A stretch of 64,000 bases of DNA from Fen-1362 sp964597035 (GCA_964597035.1 CAZQWM010000009.1:1-64000), one strand, 5' to 3'; positions 40,901 to 49,788 are shown, numbered from the stretch's first letter. Notes: generated by a model from the letters alone, not told the origin. Translations and numbers: made by a program.

Positions 40901-43787
40901 TTACAACAAATAGTTTGTAGCCGCGCCTGGATTGGGAAGTAACTTGTTCATAGTATGCTCCGGGCCATGGTGTTGTCTCACTGTAAATAGCTGCATCCGG
41001 CTCTGTTGGAACCACTGTGCCATTGTAATTGAGAGGGTAGGGTTCTTGCGCAGGTGGGAGCAGATATGTGCCGGGCAACTCATATTTCTTCACAGGAATT
41101 ACCCGAGTGTCTAAAACTTCCTTACCAAAGGGAATTAAAACTGTAACCGTGCGAACCGGTATAATAGGAGTTCCTGTTCGCTTATATGTCTTCAAATCTT
41201 TTATCAGCACAAAGTCATATTCTGTATGTGCATCTGTGACTATAGCTGGTTCGTCGAATTCATATTCTAATACAATTCGATTTTCGTTGGCCTGAAATTC
41301 AGATACAGCACTGACTAGTTCCTGGTTCATCGACGGTGTGAAATCTGACAGATAGCTTGAAAGACTGAACTCCAGACCAGAACTACCTGTATTGCCGATA
41401 GTCAGGATTTGAATGTCATTGCTCCCCTGGGGAATGGTTACGTCAAAAGAATAAGGACTCGCCCATATCTTTGGTTCAGTGTACACATCGAGATACACTG
41501 CTCGTCTCTGCTCCATTTTGGTGGTGACATTAACAAAATTCAACCGCCCGTAATAGTCACCCTCGGTCAAGGAGTCAGCATTGGCATTGGGAGCCACGAT
41601 AACTGTGATCGATTCACCCGGACTTAAATTTCCGCTCGACGGGAAAAAGCCGAGCCAGACCACATTTGAGTCGACAATCCAGTCAATAGTAACCGGCCCG
41701 ATGTTGGTCAACTGATAAGATGTATTTGATGGAACGAACGGGCCACCAGGATGTCCGGAGAACGCAGAATTCGCGTCAGGAATAACTTCAAGGTATCTAA
41801 GTCCAAGTATGCCACGGCCACTCAACTGTACTTCAACTTCCGGGTTATTTGCGTCGGAACTGCCTATTACCAATGTTTCTTCATAATCCTCAGCCTCTTT
41901 CGGGTTGAAAATAACATCGAAAGTAATGCTACCTAATGGCGGTATCAAAATCGGAAATGCGGGGACATCCTCCAGGTAGAAACCATCTGAGATAAGGTTT
42001 GTAGACTGGATGGGCAAAATTTGCGGTGAAACCTCGCTCTCGCCGGGATATTCCGGCGGCTCCCATTTCCCTGGGGCAATCTCTGGCTCTGACGCTGTAT
42101 GAGGATGCTCGTTGTACCACTGCTGCTCATCACTTAAGGTTTGTGAGGTTTCTATCGGCTTGCTGACAAGAACATTATCAAAATAATGATTTGCTATGGA
42201 ATAAAAGCCGCTATAACATACCAATCCAATTCTTCCAGCTTTGGTGATACTGTTGTCGGTACCTGACCATGCAAGATTATCGTTGAAATAAACATCGATT
42301 TCAGAACCTACGATATTAAAAGTTACGACGTTGGAAGTCTCGCCGTATTTCAAATAGCTCGAATAAAGCCACCCGTCTGTAAGCCAGACGAATGAGCCGG
42401 AAATCCATTTGCCTACCCAGTAGTATTTTTTGCCACTTATACCAACCCCATATGTGGAGCCGATTCCCCCCGGATAATCGAAGTCTTCACTGGCGCGCAC
42501 GAATAAACCTGCCACAATGTCCAAGTCGCCGGTTCGCCGCACAGTAACCTGCACCGTACGATCCTGCCACAAACGCCCCAAATACAGTGACTGCATAAGC
42601 ACTCCAGTGGTGCTTGTCCTCGCACGATATTCGCCGGAAACCACATCCCAATAGCTTGGCACCAGTGACTGCCAGCCCTGCGCAAGACCATCCTCGAAAT
42701 CTTCAAAATAACTGCCTCCAACGCCAAGAGAAATATCAGTAACCACAAGGCTGTAGTCGGGGTCGGTATTGGAAATTGTAATCTGCTCGGTCCGTGATAA
42801 ATCCACAATTACATCGCCGAAAGGCATATTCAGGTCGTTAGGGGGCGGAATTGAATCGGTCACCTCAATTTTAGCGGGGCCCGGTATTACTTCCAGCGTT
42901 ACATCCCGCGTTTGGGAAAAGCCGCTGGTCATATTCATAAATGTTACAGTATCATTGTAGTTACCCAGCGGTAGAGTATTAACATCGGCAGTAAGATAAA
43001 CCATCACGATGTTAGAATCACCCGGTCCTAACGTCCCACCGCCAGGTGTTACATCAAGCCAAGGCTCAGTCACGCTCCCCGTCCAGTCCAAGGAAGATAT
43101 GCCCTCATTGGTCAGTGTATATATTTTATTCGAAGGGCTAAATGGCCCGCCTTCAAATCCGCTTGACAGCAATCCCTTATCAGGTGTGACACCGAGAGTG
43201 TTGATTGGGTCGCCTAGTAAACAGACATCATCAATATTCCAGCCGGGGTATATTACCGAACCATTTGTTGGTCCCATTTTCCAGCGAATATATACAGTAG
43301 ACTGCCCATCAGCGATGCCAGCAATATCATATGTGCACTCAATCCAGGCACCGTCGCATAAATCAACTCCAGTGTTGTACCAGACGGGTCGCCAGTTGAT
43401 TCCATTCCTACTTACCTCTACTGATGCCTGGTCGTATTCTTCTTTTTGCACTCCCAGCCAACGCCAGAACCTCAGTGTTACGTTCTCGTAGCCAGAACAG
43501 TCCAAAGCGGTTGTGGTCAGGTAGTACGCAGGCATGTTGTTGGCATAATCACCCGAAAGATTGTAACCATAAACATTGGTGCCGGTATGGCCGGAAGTTG
43601 GGTCGCCACAGTGTGACCCACCCCCCAACGGAACGCCAAAGCTCCATTGTCCCTGTGTGCTCCAGCCGGGATTAGTATCCATTGGGAAACATATAATTAC
43701 ATCTGCCTGCGCATCGTCATTTGTGGCAAAAACAGCTAAAACTGTAAAAACAGTGATAGCTAAAGAAGGATAATTTCGCAACCTCAT
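37974..43787 (-). CDS. Giant secreted gingipain-like (peptidase C25) multidomain protein, 1,937 residues
   Basis: ATG 43787 has AGGAGG 8 bases upstream; a signal peptide covers residues 1-28. Domains by reading: a jelly-roll/MAM-like module (30-195), a BACON/Ig-like module (205-310), a choice-of-anchor-type sandwich (312-352 and about 595-665) split by a LamG-like insert (356-540), another Ig-like module (670-790), a C25 propeptide-like region (830-1060), then the C25 catalytic region with His1313 in FNHLGHANYTYD and Cys1343 in YSQGCDPGGFD, 30 residues apart as in gingipains. Then come a nidogen-like sandwich and a dockerin-like tail, itself split: FDLNSDQEVDFLDYAMLAEC (about 1717-1739), a CUB-like insert (about 1740-1900), and DFNRDFRVDLDDLVLFVEHW at the end. 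It is the only complete gene between the tRNA-Arg repeats. Peptidase activity is inferred. Confidence 0.8.
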   Translation of the reverse strand: MRLRNYPSLAITVFTVLAVFATNDDAQADVIICFPMDTNPGWSTQGQWSFGVPLGGGSHCGDPTSGHTGTNVYGYNLSGDYANNMPAYYLTTTALDCSGYENVTLRFWRWLGVQKEEYDQASVEVSRNGINWRPVWYNTGVDLCDGAWIECTYDIAGIADGQSTVYIRWKMGPTNGSVIYPGWNIDDVCLLGDPINTLGVTPDKGLLSSGFEGGPFSPSNKIYTLTNEGISSLDWTGSVTEPWLDVTPGGGTLGPGDSNIVMVYLTADVNTLPLGNYNDTVTFMNMTSGFSQTRDVTLEVIPGPAKIEVTDSIPPPNDLNMPFGDVIVDLSRTEQITISNTDPDYSLVVTDISLGVGGSYFEDFEDGLAQGWQSLVPSYWDVVSGEYRARTSTTGVLMQSLYLGRLWQDRTVQVTVRRTGDLDIVAGLFVRASEDFDYPGGIGSTYGVGISGKKYYWVGKWISGSFVWLTDGWLYSSYLKYGETSNVVTFNIVGSEIDVYFNDNLAWSGTDNSITKAGRIGLVCYSGFYSIANHYFDNVLVSKPIETSQTLSDEQQWYNEHPHTASEPEIAPGKWEPPEYPGESEVSPQILPIQSTNLISDGFYLEDVPAFPILIPPLGSITFDVIFNPKEAEDYEETLVIGSSDANNPEVEVQLSGRGILGLRYLEVIPDANSAFSGHPGGPFVPSNTSYQLTNIGPVTIDWIVDSNVVWLGFFPSSGNLSPGESITVIVAPNANADSLTEGDYYGRLNFVNVTTKMEQRRAVYLDVYTEPKIWASPYSFDVTIPQGSNDIQILTIGNTGSSGLEFSLSSYLSDFTPSMNQELVSAVSEFQANENRIVLEYEFDEPAIVTDAHTEYDFVLIKDLKTYKRTGTPIIPVRTVTVLIPFGKEVLDTRVIPVKKYELPGTYLLPPAQEPYPLNYNGTVVPTEPDAAIYSETTPWPGAYYEQVTSQSRRGYKLFVVNLFPLQYIPSIGQISYAGKLRLEIDLKDESASGVLRPSATVEAKLLAKIDNPAVLKTYSEIDCTPEILDQPASLPPGGPYKYVIITNAALEGAPSPLNFQALRDAKIAHGMTATIVTTEWIYANYDGTKPSGGSDNQTRIRNFLIDAYQGWGTEYVLLGGTDTVIPARMFLVDSFAGEIDIMPVDMYYGCVEPAACTFDSDADGYYGEPCDGVGGGDVDLIAEIYVGRAAVKNFTELENFIRKTLDYDSTNNIEYLSRISMLGEYIGFGGVAEYAKDAMEQIRIGGQYDGYFTYGFENHIQSNFIDFNTIDCIPGSPSFCWPLYDKDYVWPKSSLINLMNSGIHVFNHLGHANYTYDMKLYASDLASLTNTDYFFVYSQGCDPGGFDTTNCFAEVLTSMEHGAFATIMNARYGWGRFNSTDGPSQRFDRQFWDAIFGEGILEIGRANQDSKEDNLWDINGDCIRWCYYELNLFGDPAQQIRFSKSHSSSGWVCFNPDVGTVGPGQTFDVNVIFDGNRLPGAYGGHIIITSNDPYVPEIIMSATMTIEQIDYLAELFDPKAPIDPNDPNCNDLAYHTLTLRPDGSSYKACINEANDFPVDPNGGTIIPLGDDDYIAINLDGASINFFGTSYNTFYIGSNGYISFLSGDIRHFETLADHFDLPRISALFDDLDPSAGDLISWKQLDDRVVITFENVPEYGSSNTNSFQIEMRFNGKIRITWLGIDAYDGLVGLSDGCGLPLHFSESNLSEYESCNFMFDLNSDQEVDFLDYAMLAECWKDLYSLLETVLDEFQAISYGGNNGTTNWSDDWQELGEFDGPDSGILQVVADGSMRLGYNNNEKHQPVMSLTREVDLSSATSAILTYDYAAEGKHGDCYVIVQVSGNGGSDWDTLAIYYYDSGSGSCSFNITPYISFDTQIRYEIISGNSVNMCLYIDNVQVEFDDPAQPWFPWCYVSDFNRDFRVDLDDLVLFVEHWLE

Positions 43788-44157
43788 CAGTAATCCTCCT
43801 GTAATAATTGGGTTCCACCACGAGATGTGATGGTTTAGTTAAATGCATTCCATATGTACATAGAAATCTTTGACATACCCACAGGTGACTGCCAAGTTTT
43901 CGCCTTGCAGCAGCTTAAACCCGGCTTTCAGCCAAGATTTACCTGCAACCCATAAGCCGCGTACATTTAGTCCATAGATGAATCCAAGTTAGATTGTCTT
44001 TCTAAACTACACAGTCCACAAACAAGAGCCGTTGTTCCACTTTTCTCACAAAATTCCGAAAATACGTGCATATTTATTTATTAATCTAGAAAACACCCTG
44101 TATTTCCAACGGCGTGACAGAACAGTGCAGAGAGAATTCAGATAGGAACTATAAAAA
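43788..44157. other. Non-coding region between the giant gene and tRNA-Arg
   Basis: 370 bases with no supported gene. The forward frame that would read into the antisense tRNA is stopped by TAA at 44152-44154, so no integrase body lies on this side. The ribosome site of the C25 gene is at its left edge. I see no convincing promoter. Confidence 0.45.
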
Positions 44158-44231
44158 CGCGCCCGGCAGGGCTCGAACCTGCAACCTTCGGATTCGAAGT
44201 CCGACACTCTATCCAGTTGAGCTACGGGCGC
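44158..44231 (-). tRNA. tRNA-Arg, anticodon TCG
   Basis: The reverse strand folds as a cloverleaf: acceptor GCGCCCG pairing with CGGGCGC, D arm with TAGCTCAACTGGATAGAG, anticodon loop CTTCGAA (TCG), T arm GCAGGTTCGAGCCCTGC, discriminator G. CCA is not encoded. Its 3' 51 bases are repeated at 37294-37344. Confidence 0.95.
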
Positions 44232-44401
44232 AAATACCGCTTCGATTATAGGCAAAAAACATCTTTTTGAAAAAGAAAAAAGCAAAGCCCCCAAACTCCA
44301 AAGCGACAGGCCCTCTGGCAAAACACTCCAATCTATGCTATAAGCAGCCGCTGTTGGCAAGCAGCAGGGCGGTAGCCGATTATCCTTTACGGGGAATGCG
44401 T

Positions 44402-45466
44402 ATGAAGGCGGCGGTTCTCACCGGCCTAAGACAAATCGAAATAACCGATATGCCGAAGCCCGGCATCAGGGACGATAGTGAAGTTCTATTGAAAATCAAG
44501 CGGGTGGGGGTGTGCGGCAGCGACGTCCATTATTACTTGGCGGGCAGAATAGGTTCGCAAATCGTCAAATACCCATATCTGGTCGGCCACGAATGCTCGG
44601 CAACTGTCGAAGCGGTCGGCAAAAAGGTAAGCCGTGTGAAAACTGGCGATGAAGTAGTCGTAGAGCCGGCTGTATCGTGCGGAAACTGCCCGCAGTGCAG
44701 GATGGGCAGGGAAAACACCTGCTACAATCTAAAATTCCTCGGCACGCCGGCTCCCTCGGCTGCGACTTTCGAGGGCAGGCAGGGTATGGACGGTTGCATG
44801 TGCGAATATATAGTTATGCCGGAAAAATGCTGTATAACTACCGCAGACCGGCTGTCATTGGACGAGGCCGCGTTGTGTGAGCCGTTTGCAATCGGCGTTT
44901 ACACTATAAAACGCTCCGGCCTTGCCAAAGGCCAAAAAGCGGCTATTCTCGGCTCGGGGCCTATTGGTTTGAGCTGTCTTGTGGCAGCGAAGATTCAGGG
45001 TGCTGCCGACGTATATATGACCGACAAACTCGATTATCGTGTCGAGTTCGCTAAAAAGACCGGTGCAAGCTGGGCAGCCAATCCCGACAAAGAGGATGTT
45101 GTAGCGGGCATAGCCAAGCTGGAGCCGGACGGCGTGGATGTTGCCTGCGAGTGCGCGGGCCAGCAGGAGACGCTCGATGAGGCCGTCGAAATTCTTCGCC
45201 CGGGCGGAACGCTCATGCTCATTGGCATACCGGAGTTTGACCGTGTCAGCTTCGCCATCGACCGGATAAGAAGAAAAGAAATCACACTCATCAATATACG
45301 CAGACAGAATCACTGCACAGAGGAGGCGATGAAATTAGTTGCATCCGGCGCGGCAAAAATCGAACACTTTGCAACGCATCGTTTCACACTCGAACAGGCA
45401 AAGGACGCTTTTGAGCTTGTTGCCGGCTATGGCGACGGCGTTATCAAGGCAATGATTGAAGTGTAA
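44402..45466 (+). CDS. Zinc-dependent polyol dehydrogenase (xylitol/sorbitol/L-iditol dehydrogenase type)
   Basis: ATG 44402 is chosen because GGGGA sits 6 bases upstream; ATG 44396 is too close to it. The 354-residue medium-chain dehydrogenase has the catalytic zinc motif GVCGSDVHYYLAGRIG with VGHECSA, and the structural-zinc cluster CGNCPQCRMGRENTC. The NAD-binding glycines are in AILGSGPIGLSCLVAAK, and the C-terminal RQNHCTEEAMKLVASG matches sorbitol/xylitol dehydrogenases. It would interconvert a polyol and a ketose, for example xylitol and xylulose, which would fit xylan use, although it is 23 kb from the hydrolases. It is followed 4 bases later by cinA, so both are probably co-transcribed. 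Confidence 0.87.
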   Translation: MKAAVLTGLRQIEITDMPKPGIRDDSEVLLKIKRVGVCGSDVHYYLAGRIGSQIVKYPYLVGHECSATVEAVGKKVSRVKTGDEVVVEPAVSCGNCPQCRMGRENTCYNLKFLGTPAPSAATFEGRQGMDGCMCEYIVMPEKCCITTADRLSLDEAALCEPFAIGVYTIKRSGLAKGQKAAILGSGPIGLSCLVAAKIQGAADVYMTDKLDYRVEFAKKTGASWAANPDKEDVVAGIAKLEPDGVDVACECAGQQETLDEAVEILRPGGTLMLIGIPEFDRVSFAIDRIRRKEITLINIRRQNHCTEEAMKLVASGAAKIEHFATHRFTLEQAKDAFELVAGYGDGVIKAMIEV

Positions 45467-45470
45467 CGAT

Positions 45471-46709
45471 ATGGCTTCGGCAAGCATAGTTACTATCGGA
45501 AATGAGCTTTTGGCTGGCTGCACGACCAATACCAACGCCTCATACCTGTGCTCCCGGCTGCTTTCTGTTGGCATACCCGTTGTCAGCTCGTACACGGTCG
45601 GCGACGAAACTGGTGAGATTGTCCGTGCACTGAAACGGGCCGTCGATGACGCCGGGATTGTCATCGCAACAGGCGGGCTGGGTCCTACTGATGATGACCT
45701 GACTCGCGAGGCCTTTGCTAAATTTCTAAACAGCAAACTCCAGACGGATTCGGCCTTGCTGGAAGGCATTCGGAGGTTCTTTGCCGAAAGGGAGCTGCAA
45801 ATGCCGGAAAAGAACGCCCGCCAGGCATATATCCCCGCGGGGGCCGAGCCGATTGAAAATCCGCTCGGCACAGCGCCTGGTATCTGCGCTAGGATGAAAG
45901 AAAAGATTCTATTCGCATTACCCGGCGTGCCCATCGAAATGAAACAAATGTTTGAAGAATCGGTTCTGCCCATTTTGGAAAAGCAGGGGGGTGGCCAATT
46001 TACGGTAGTCAGGAAGGTGAGGTGCTTCGGTGCGGGGGAATCGGCCATAGCTGAAAAGCTCGGCAACCTGATGGAACGCGGAAGAAATCCGCTTATCAAT
46101 TCGACCGTTGATTCCGGCGTGATTACACTTCACATTGTTGCCAGGGCGCTGACAAGGGAACAGGCGCAGCAGATCGTCCGGGATGATATTGAGCGGCTGC
46201 GGTCGCTATTAGGCGGGCTGGTATTTGGAACCGGTGAGCAGACACTGGCCGAGGTCGTGGGCAAACAATTAGCACAACGGCATAAAACAGTCGCCACGGC
46301 CGAATCCTGCACGGGCGGTCTGCTGGGCAAACTTTTGACCGATATTCCCGGCTCAAGTGCATATTTTATCGCCGGCTGGATAACCTACGGCAACCAGGCA
46401 AAAACTAATGAGCTTGGCGTCCCGGCCGGGCTCATCGAAAAATATGGGGCAGTAAGCGAGCAGGTGGCTTCGGCGATGGCCATCGCGGCTAGGCAAAAGG
46501 CAAGGTCCGATTATGCTTTGGCTGTAACGGGAATAGCAGGGCCTGACGGCGGAAGCGAACAAAAACCCGTCGGGCTGGTATATATAAGCGTAAGTGATTC
46601 GAAAAACTGCCGGACAAAACAATTCCTTTTTTCGCATACCAGAGATATGATTCGGCAAAGGGCCGCCCTGACGGCCCTGAATATGCTTCGTATAGGGCTC
46701 AAGGATTGA
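45471..46709 (+). CDS. cinA: CinA family protein (nicotinamide-nucleotide amidohydrolase domain)
   Basis: ATG 45471 follows the dehydrogenase stop by 4 bases; an upstream in-frame TTG overlaps that gene and is not needed. The 412-residue protein has the MoCF-like N-terminal domain (VTIGNELLAGCTTNTNASYL, VIATGGLGPTDDDLTREAFA, LPGVPIEMKQMFE) and the C-terminal CinA/PncC domain (TVATAESCTGGLLGKLLTDI, SSAYFIAGWITYGN, ALAVTGIAGPDGGS). The C-terminal domain hydrolyses nicotinamide mononucleotide in NAD recycling; the N-terminal domain acts on ADP-ribose-like compounds in some homologues. Full length and all motifs are present. Its stop codon overlaps the -35 box of the next operon. Confidence 0.95.
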   Translation: MASASIVTIGNELLAGCTTNTNASYLCSRLLSVGIPVVSSYTVGDETGEIVRALKRAVDDAGIVIATGGLGPTDDDLTREAFAKFLNSKLQTDSALLEGIRRFFAERELQMPEKNARQAYIPAGAEPIENPLGTAPGICARMKEKILFALPGVPIEMKQMFEESVLPILEKQGGGQFTVVRKVRCFGAGESAIAEKLGNLMERGRNPLINSTVDSGVITLHIVARALTREQAQQIVRDDIERLRSLLGGLVFGTGEQTLAEVVGKQLAQRHKTVATAESCTGGLLGKLLTDIPGSSAYFIAGWITYGNQAKTNELGVPAGLIEKYGAVSEQVASAMAIAARQKARSDYALAVTGIAGPDGGSEQKPVGLVYISVSDSKNCRTKQFLFSHTRDMIRQRAALTALNMLRIGLKD

Positions 46710-46734
46710 CTTTTTGCCGATTAAATGCTATAAT
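46706..46734 (+). promoter_or_regulatory. Strong promoter of gspE-pilT, overlapping the cinA stop
   Basis: TTGACT (46706-46711), 17-base spacer, TATAAT (46729-46734). The TGA stop of cinA is inside the -35 box. Confidence 0.6.
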
Positions 46735-46769
46735 GATATCAGCAGAAATTTCTACATTGGCGGGCGTGT

Positions 46770-48506
46770 ATGGCGAAGACAAGACGCAGACATTTGGGGG
46801 AAATACTCTATAAGGCGGGCCTGGTCGAGAAGCAGGCACTGATAGATGCTATAAAGGCATCAAAGGCCAACGGAAAACGCCTTGGGGAGTTTTTGCTCGA
46901 GAAGGGTCTGATAGACGAAAACGTTCTCGCAAAGGCGCTCGCCAAGCAATTCGACATGAAGTACATTAACCTCGACAAAACTCCCATATCCGCTGATGCC
47001 ACTAAGCTGATACCCGAAGACCTCATCAGGAGACACAATGTTGTTCCGCTCGGTGTGGATAACGGCCGGCTCAAACTGGCTATCCCTGACCCGATGGATC
47101 TCGAAGCGATGGATTCGGTTCGCTTCCGCACCAACAAGGACCTTGAACTATATGTTGCAAGCCGGTCGAAAATCCGGGCGTTTATAACCGACACTCTCGA
47201 ACAGGGCGGGGCCGAAGAGACGGACCGCTTGAAGCATAGTATCGACGCCACCGCAGCCGAGCTTGCCGAGACCGGCCATGAGTTACAGGCCGAAGTCCTC
47301 AGGGCCGGCGAAGCTGCAGGACACGACGACGGACCTGTCGTTCGCTTAGTTAACCTTATCATCGATACAGCCGTAAAGATGCGAGCAAGCGATATTCACG
47401 TTGAGCCGATGGCCGACAGAGTGCGAATCAGATATCGCCTTGACGGCGTATGCTTCGAGAAGGACACCATACCAAAGAATATGCAGGCTTCGATGACAAC
47501 CCGCCTCAAAATCCTTTCCGGTATGAACATCGCCGAAAAGCGTATTCCCCAGGATGGCCGTATCAAACGCACCATCGGAGACCAGGACGTTGACTTTCGT
47601 GTCTCAGCGATGCCCGGCAGCCACGGCGAAAGCATCGTGCTGCGTATTCTCCGCCCGGACGCGGTCAATATCGGTATTAAGGCCCTCGGCTTTGAGTCCG
47701 ATGATTATGAGCGTTTTCAGCATATCATAAGAAGGCCGAACGGCATATTCCTCGTAACCGGACCTACGGGCAGCGGCAAAACGACGACGCTGTATGCGGC
47801 GTTGCAGGAGCTTAACAAGCCCGACAAGAAAATTATCACAGCCGAAGACCCGATTGAATACAGTTTTGCGGGGATGAATCAGGTTCAGGTTCGCGACGAT
47901 ATCGGGCTTTCTTTTGACAGGATTCTGCGCTCAATGCTTCGTCAGGCCCCTAATATAATTCTCGTCGGTGAGATTCGTGACGGTGTTGTGGCGGATATTG
48001 CCATACAGGCCGCACTCACAGGCCACCTTGTCTTCAGCACGCTTCACACCAACGATGCACCCAGCGCGATTACCCGACTGATTGACATGGGCGTAAAACC
48101 CTTCCTTGTCGCAAGCTCCATTCAGGCCATTATGGCTCAGCGGCTCGTGCGGGTAATATGCAAGAACTGCAAAACCGTCGACAAAGACGCCGACCCGCAA
48201 TACCTTAGACTGCTCAATATCACCCCGGAAGACCTTTCAAAACAGCCCATATACAAAGGTGCAGGTTGCAGCCAGTGCCAGGGTATCGGCTACAAGGGAC
48301 GTCTTGGTATATTTGAAATGGTTGAGCTTAACAATGAAATAAGAGAGTTGGCTTTCTCAAAGGCCCCGACAACTGAACTTCGAAGGGCCTGTGTCGCCAG
48401 TGGTATGAGAACACTTTTGGAGGATGGCAAAATCAAGATATTCAAAGGAATCACCACACCGGCTGAGGTCGCATCCATAGCTCAGACCGAAGGCGTGATC
48501 CTGTGA
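46770..48506 (+). CDS. Type II secretion/type IV pilus assembly ATPase (GspE/PilB family), copy 1
   Basis: The 578-residue protein begins with an MshEN-type N-terminal domain (LGEILYKAGLVEKQALIDAI, LGEFLLEKGLIDENVLAKAL). The ATPase core has Walker A GPTGSGKTTTLYA, the Asp box TAEDPIEYSFAGMNQVQV, Walker B NIILVGEIRD and the His box LTGHLVFSTLHTNDAPSAI. Two CxxC pairs (CKNCK, CSQCQGIGYKGR) form the GspE zinc module. It is a cytoplasmic hexameric motor that drives pseudopilus or pilus assembly. It is followed by pilT after 27 bases and resembles, but is not identical to, the second GspE at 49868. The start has only a weak GGCGGG ribosome site. Confidence 0.93.
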   Translation: MAKTRRRHLGEILYKAGLVEKQALIDAIKASKANGKRLGEFLLEKGLIDENVLAKALAKQFDMKYINLDKTPISADATKLIPEDLIRRHNVVPLGVDNGRLKLAIPDPMDLEAMDSVRFRTNKDLELYVASRSKIRAFITDTLEQGGAEETDRLKHSIDATAAELAETGHELQAEVLRAGEAAGHDDGPVVRLVNLIIDTAVKMRASDIHVEPMADRVRIRYRLDGVCFEKDTIPKNMQASMTTRLKILSGMNIAEKRIPQDGRIKRTIGDQDVDFRVSAMPGSHGESIVLRILRPDAVNIGIKALGFESDDYERFQHIIRRPNGIFLVTGPTGSGKTTTLYAALQELNKPDKKIITAEDPIEYSFAGMNQVQVRDDIGLSFDRILRSMLRQAPNIILVGEIRDGVVADIAIQAALTGHLVFSTLHTNDAPSAITRLIDMGVKPFLVASSIQAIMAQRLVRVICKNCKTVDKDADPQYLRLLNITPEDLSKQPIYKGAGCSQCQGIGYKGRLGIFEMVELNNEIRELAFSKAPTTELRRACVASGMRTLLEDGKIKIFKGITTPAEVASIAQTEGVIL

Positions 48507-48533
48507 TTATCCTGTTTTTGTGCTAACAGCAAA

Positions 48534-49673
48534 ATGGCAACAGTTAATATAGATAGACTACTTCAGGCATGTATCAGTATGGGTGGTTCCGATATTCATA
48601 TTACGGTCGGTCGGCCACCTGTGCTTCGAATCGACGGGCGACTACGTTCACTCGAAACAAAGGTGCTCGAACCCGATGACACCTTTGCCTTGATGAAGAG
48701 TATCACTCCCGAGCGAAACCAACAGGAACTTCAGGAAGAGGGAGGGACCGACTTCGGCTTCGCATACGGCGAAGCAGGTCGTTTCCGTGTGTCCGTATTC
48801 AAGCAAAAAGGCAACATAGCAGTCGTTCTGCGTCTGATACCCTCAAAAATTCTGTCCTTTGAAGAGATTGGCCTGCCCAAGATATGTGCAGCACTTTGCC
48901 GCAGACCCAGAGGGCTTTTCCTCGTAACAGGACCAACAGGATGTGGTAAGACAACGACCCTTGCAACTATGATTAACTACATCAACGAGAATCTCGACCG
49001 GCACATCATAACCGTCGAGGAGCCAATTGAATATTACCACAATCATAAAAAATCCATCATTAACCAGCGAGAAGTAGGTATCGATGTGCCGAGCTTTGCT
49101 GAGGCACTGCGTCGCGTCTTGAGGATGGACCCTGACGTGATTCTTGTTGGTGAACTGCGTGACCTTGAGACTATTGAGGCAGCGGTTCGTGCGGCGGAAA
49201 CCGGACACCTGGTTTTCAGCACAATCCATACAACAAGTGCAGCCGGCACGGTAACGAGAATTATAGACGTTTTCCCAGTTAACCAGCAGGAGCAGATTCG
49301 AATCCAGTTGAGCGGCAATTTGATTGCGGTATTGAGTCAGGCACTCTGCCCGCTTTCTACCGGAAAGGGCCGGGTAGCAGCTTACGAATTTATGGTTGTA
49401 ACGCCAGCTATTGCCAACCTCATTCGTGAGAACAAAACATACCGAATCGATTCGAGCATACAGACAGGCAAAAAGCTCGGTATGCAACTTCTTGATGACC
49501 ACCTATGGACTCTTTATGAGTTCGGTAAAATTACCTTAACCGAAATGCTCGATAAAGCACGTCAGCCGGCTGCTTTGCACGATAAGGCAATGGAGCGTTA
49601 TAAGGATAAAAAAGGCCGTAAAGGAGGAAGACCGCCTGAAGCAGATGATTTTGGCCCAATTCTACGCACATAG
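48534..49673 (+). CDS. pilT: PilT-like retraction ATPase
   Basis: The 379-residue protein lacks the GspE N-terminal and zinc domains and has PilT signatures: LLQACISMGGSDIHITVGRP at the start, Walker A GPTGCGKTTTLA, EEPIEYYHNHKKSIINQREV, DPDVILVGELRDLETI, AAETGHLVFSTIHTTSAAGT and RIIDVFPVNQQEQIRIQLS. PilT hexamers disassemble type IV pili and give twitching or retraction. The Lys/Arg-rich last 30 residues extend beyond the usual 345-residue family length. The pairing with GspE suggests a retractable pilus or a flexible use of the pseudopilus machinery. Confidence 0.93.
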   Translation: MATVNIDRLLQACISMGGSDIHITVGRPPVLRIDGRLRSLETKVLEPDDTFALMKSITPERNQQELQEEGGTDFGFAYGEAGRFRVSVFKQKGNIAVVLRLIPSKILSFEEIGLPKICAALCRRPRGLFLVTGPTGCGKTTTLATMINYINENLDRHIITVEEPIEYYHNHKKSIINQREVGIDVPSFAEALRRVLRMDPDVILVGELRDLETIEAAVRAAETGHLVFSTIHTTSAAGTVTRIIDVFPVNQQEQIRIQLSGNLIAVLSQALCPLSTGKGRVAAYEFMVVTPAIANLIRENKTYRIDSSIQTGKKLGMQLLDDHLWTLYEFGKITLTEMLDKARQPAALHDKAMERYKDKKGRKGGRPPEADDFGPILRT

Positions 49674-49788
49674 ATGCCTTTAACAGTTCCAATCCCTGTA
49701 GAGGGGGGGCCAAGGGGGAAAAGTTAATTCTGTGCAGAAAGGTGGCCTTTTGTCTGTCGCGTCAACTGTGTGTCCAAGTGCTAATTGC

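Larger units (their letters stand above)
37294..44231. mobile_element. Candidate tRNA-Arg-integrated island, about 6.9 kb
   Basis: The intact tRNA-Arg (reverse strand, 44231-44158) and its 51-base 3' duplicate (37344-37294) are direct repeats bounding the segment, the arrangement left when an element integrates at a tRNA 3' end. Inside are an integrase-tail-like frame at the left end, three iteron-like repeats, a compound hairpin and one 5.8-kb gene for a C25-type secreted protein. The flanking genes (metal efflux; polyol dehydrogenase-cinA) are ordinary chromosomal genes. No intact recombinase, relaxase or replication gene is visible, so the element is probably defective or a small satellite. 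Confidence 0.6.

Noticed and set aside
37974..43787. Giant gene as an adhesin or toxin of a polymorphic or contact-dependent system
   Set aside because: No Rhs/YD repeats, toxin tip or immunity gene is visible; the His/Cys motifs fit peptidase C25 better.
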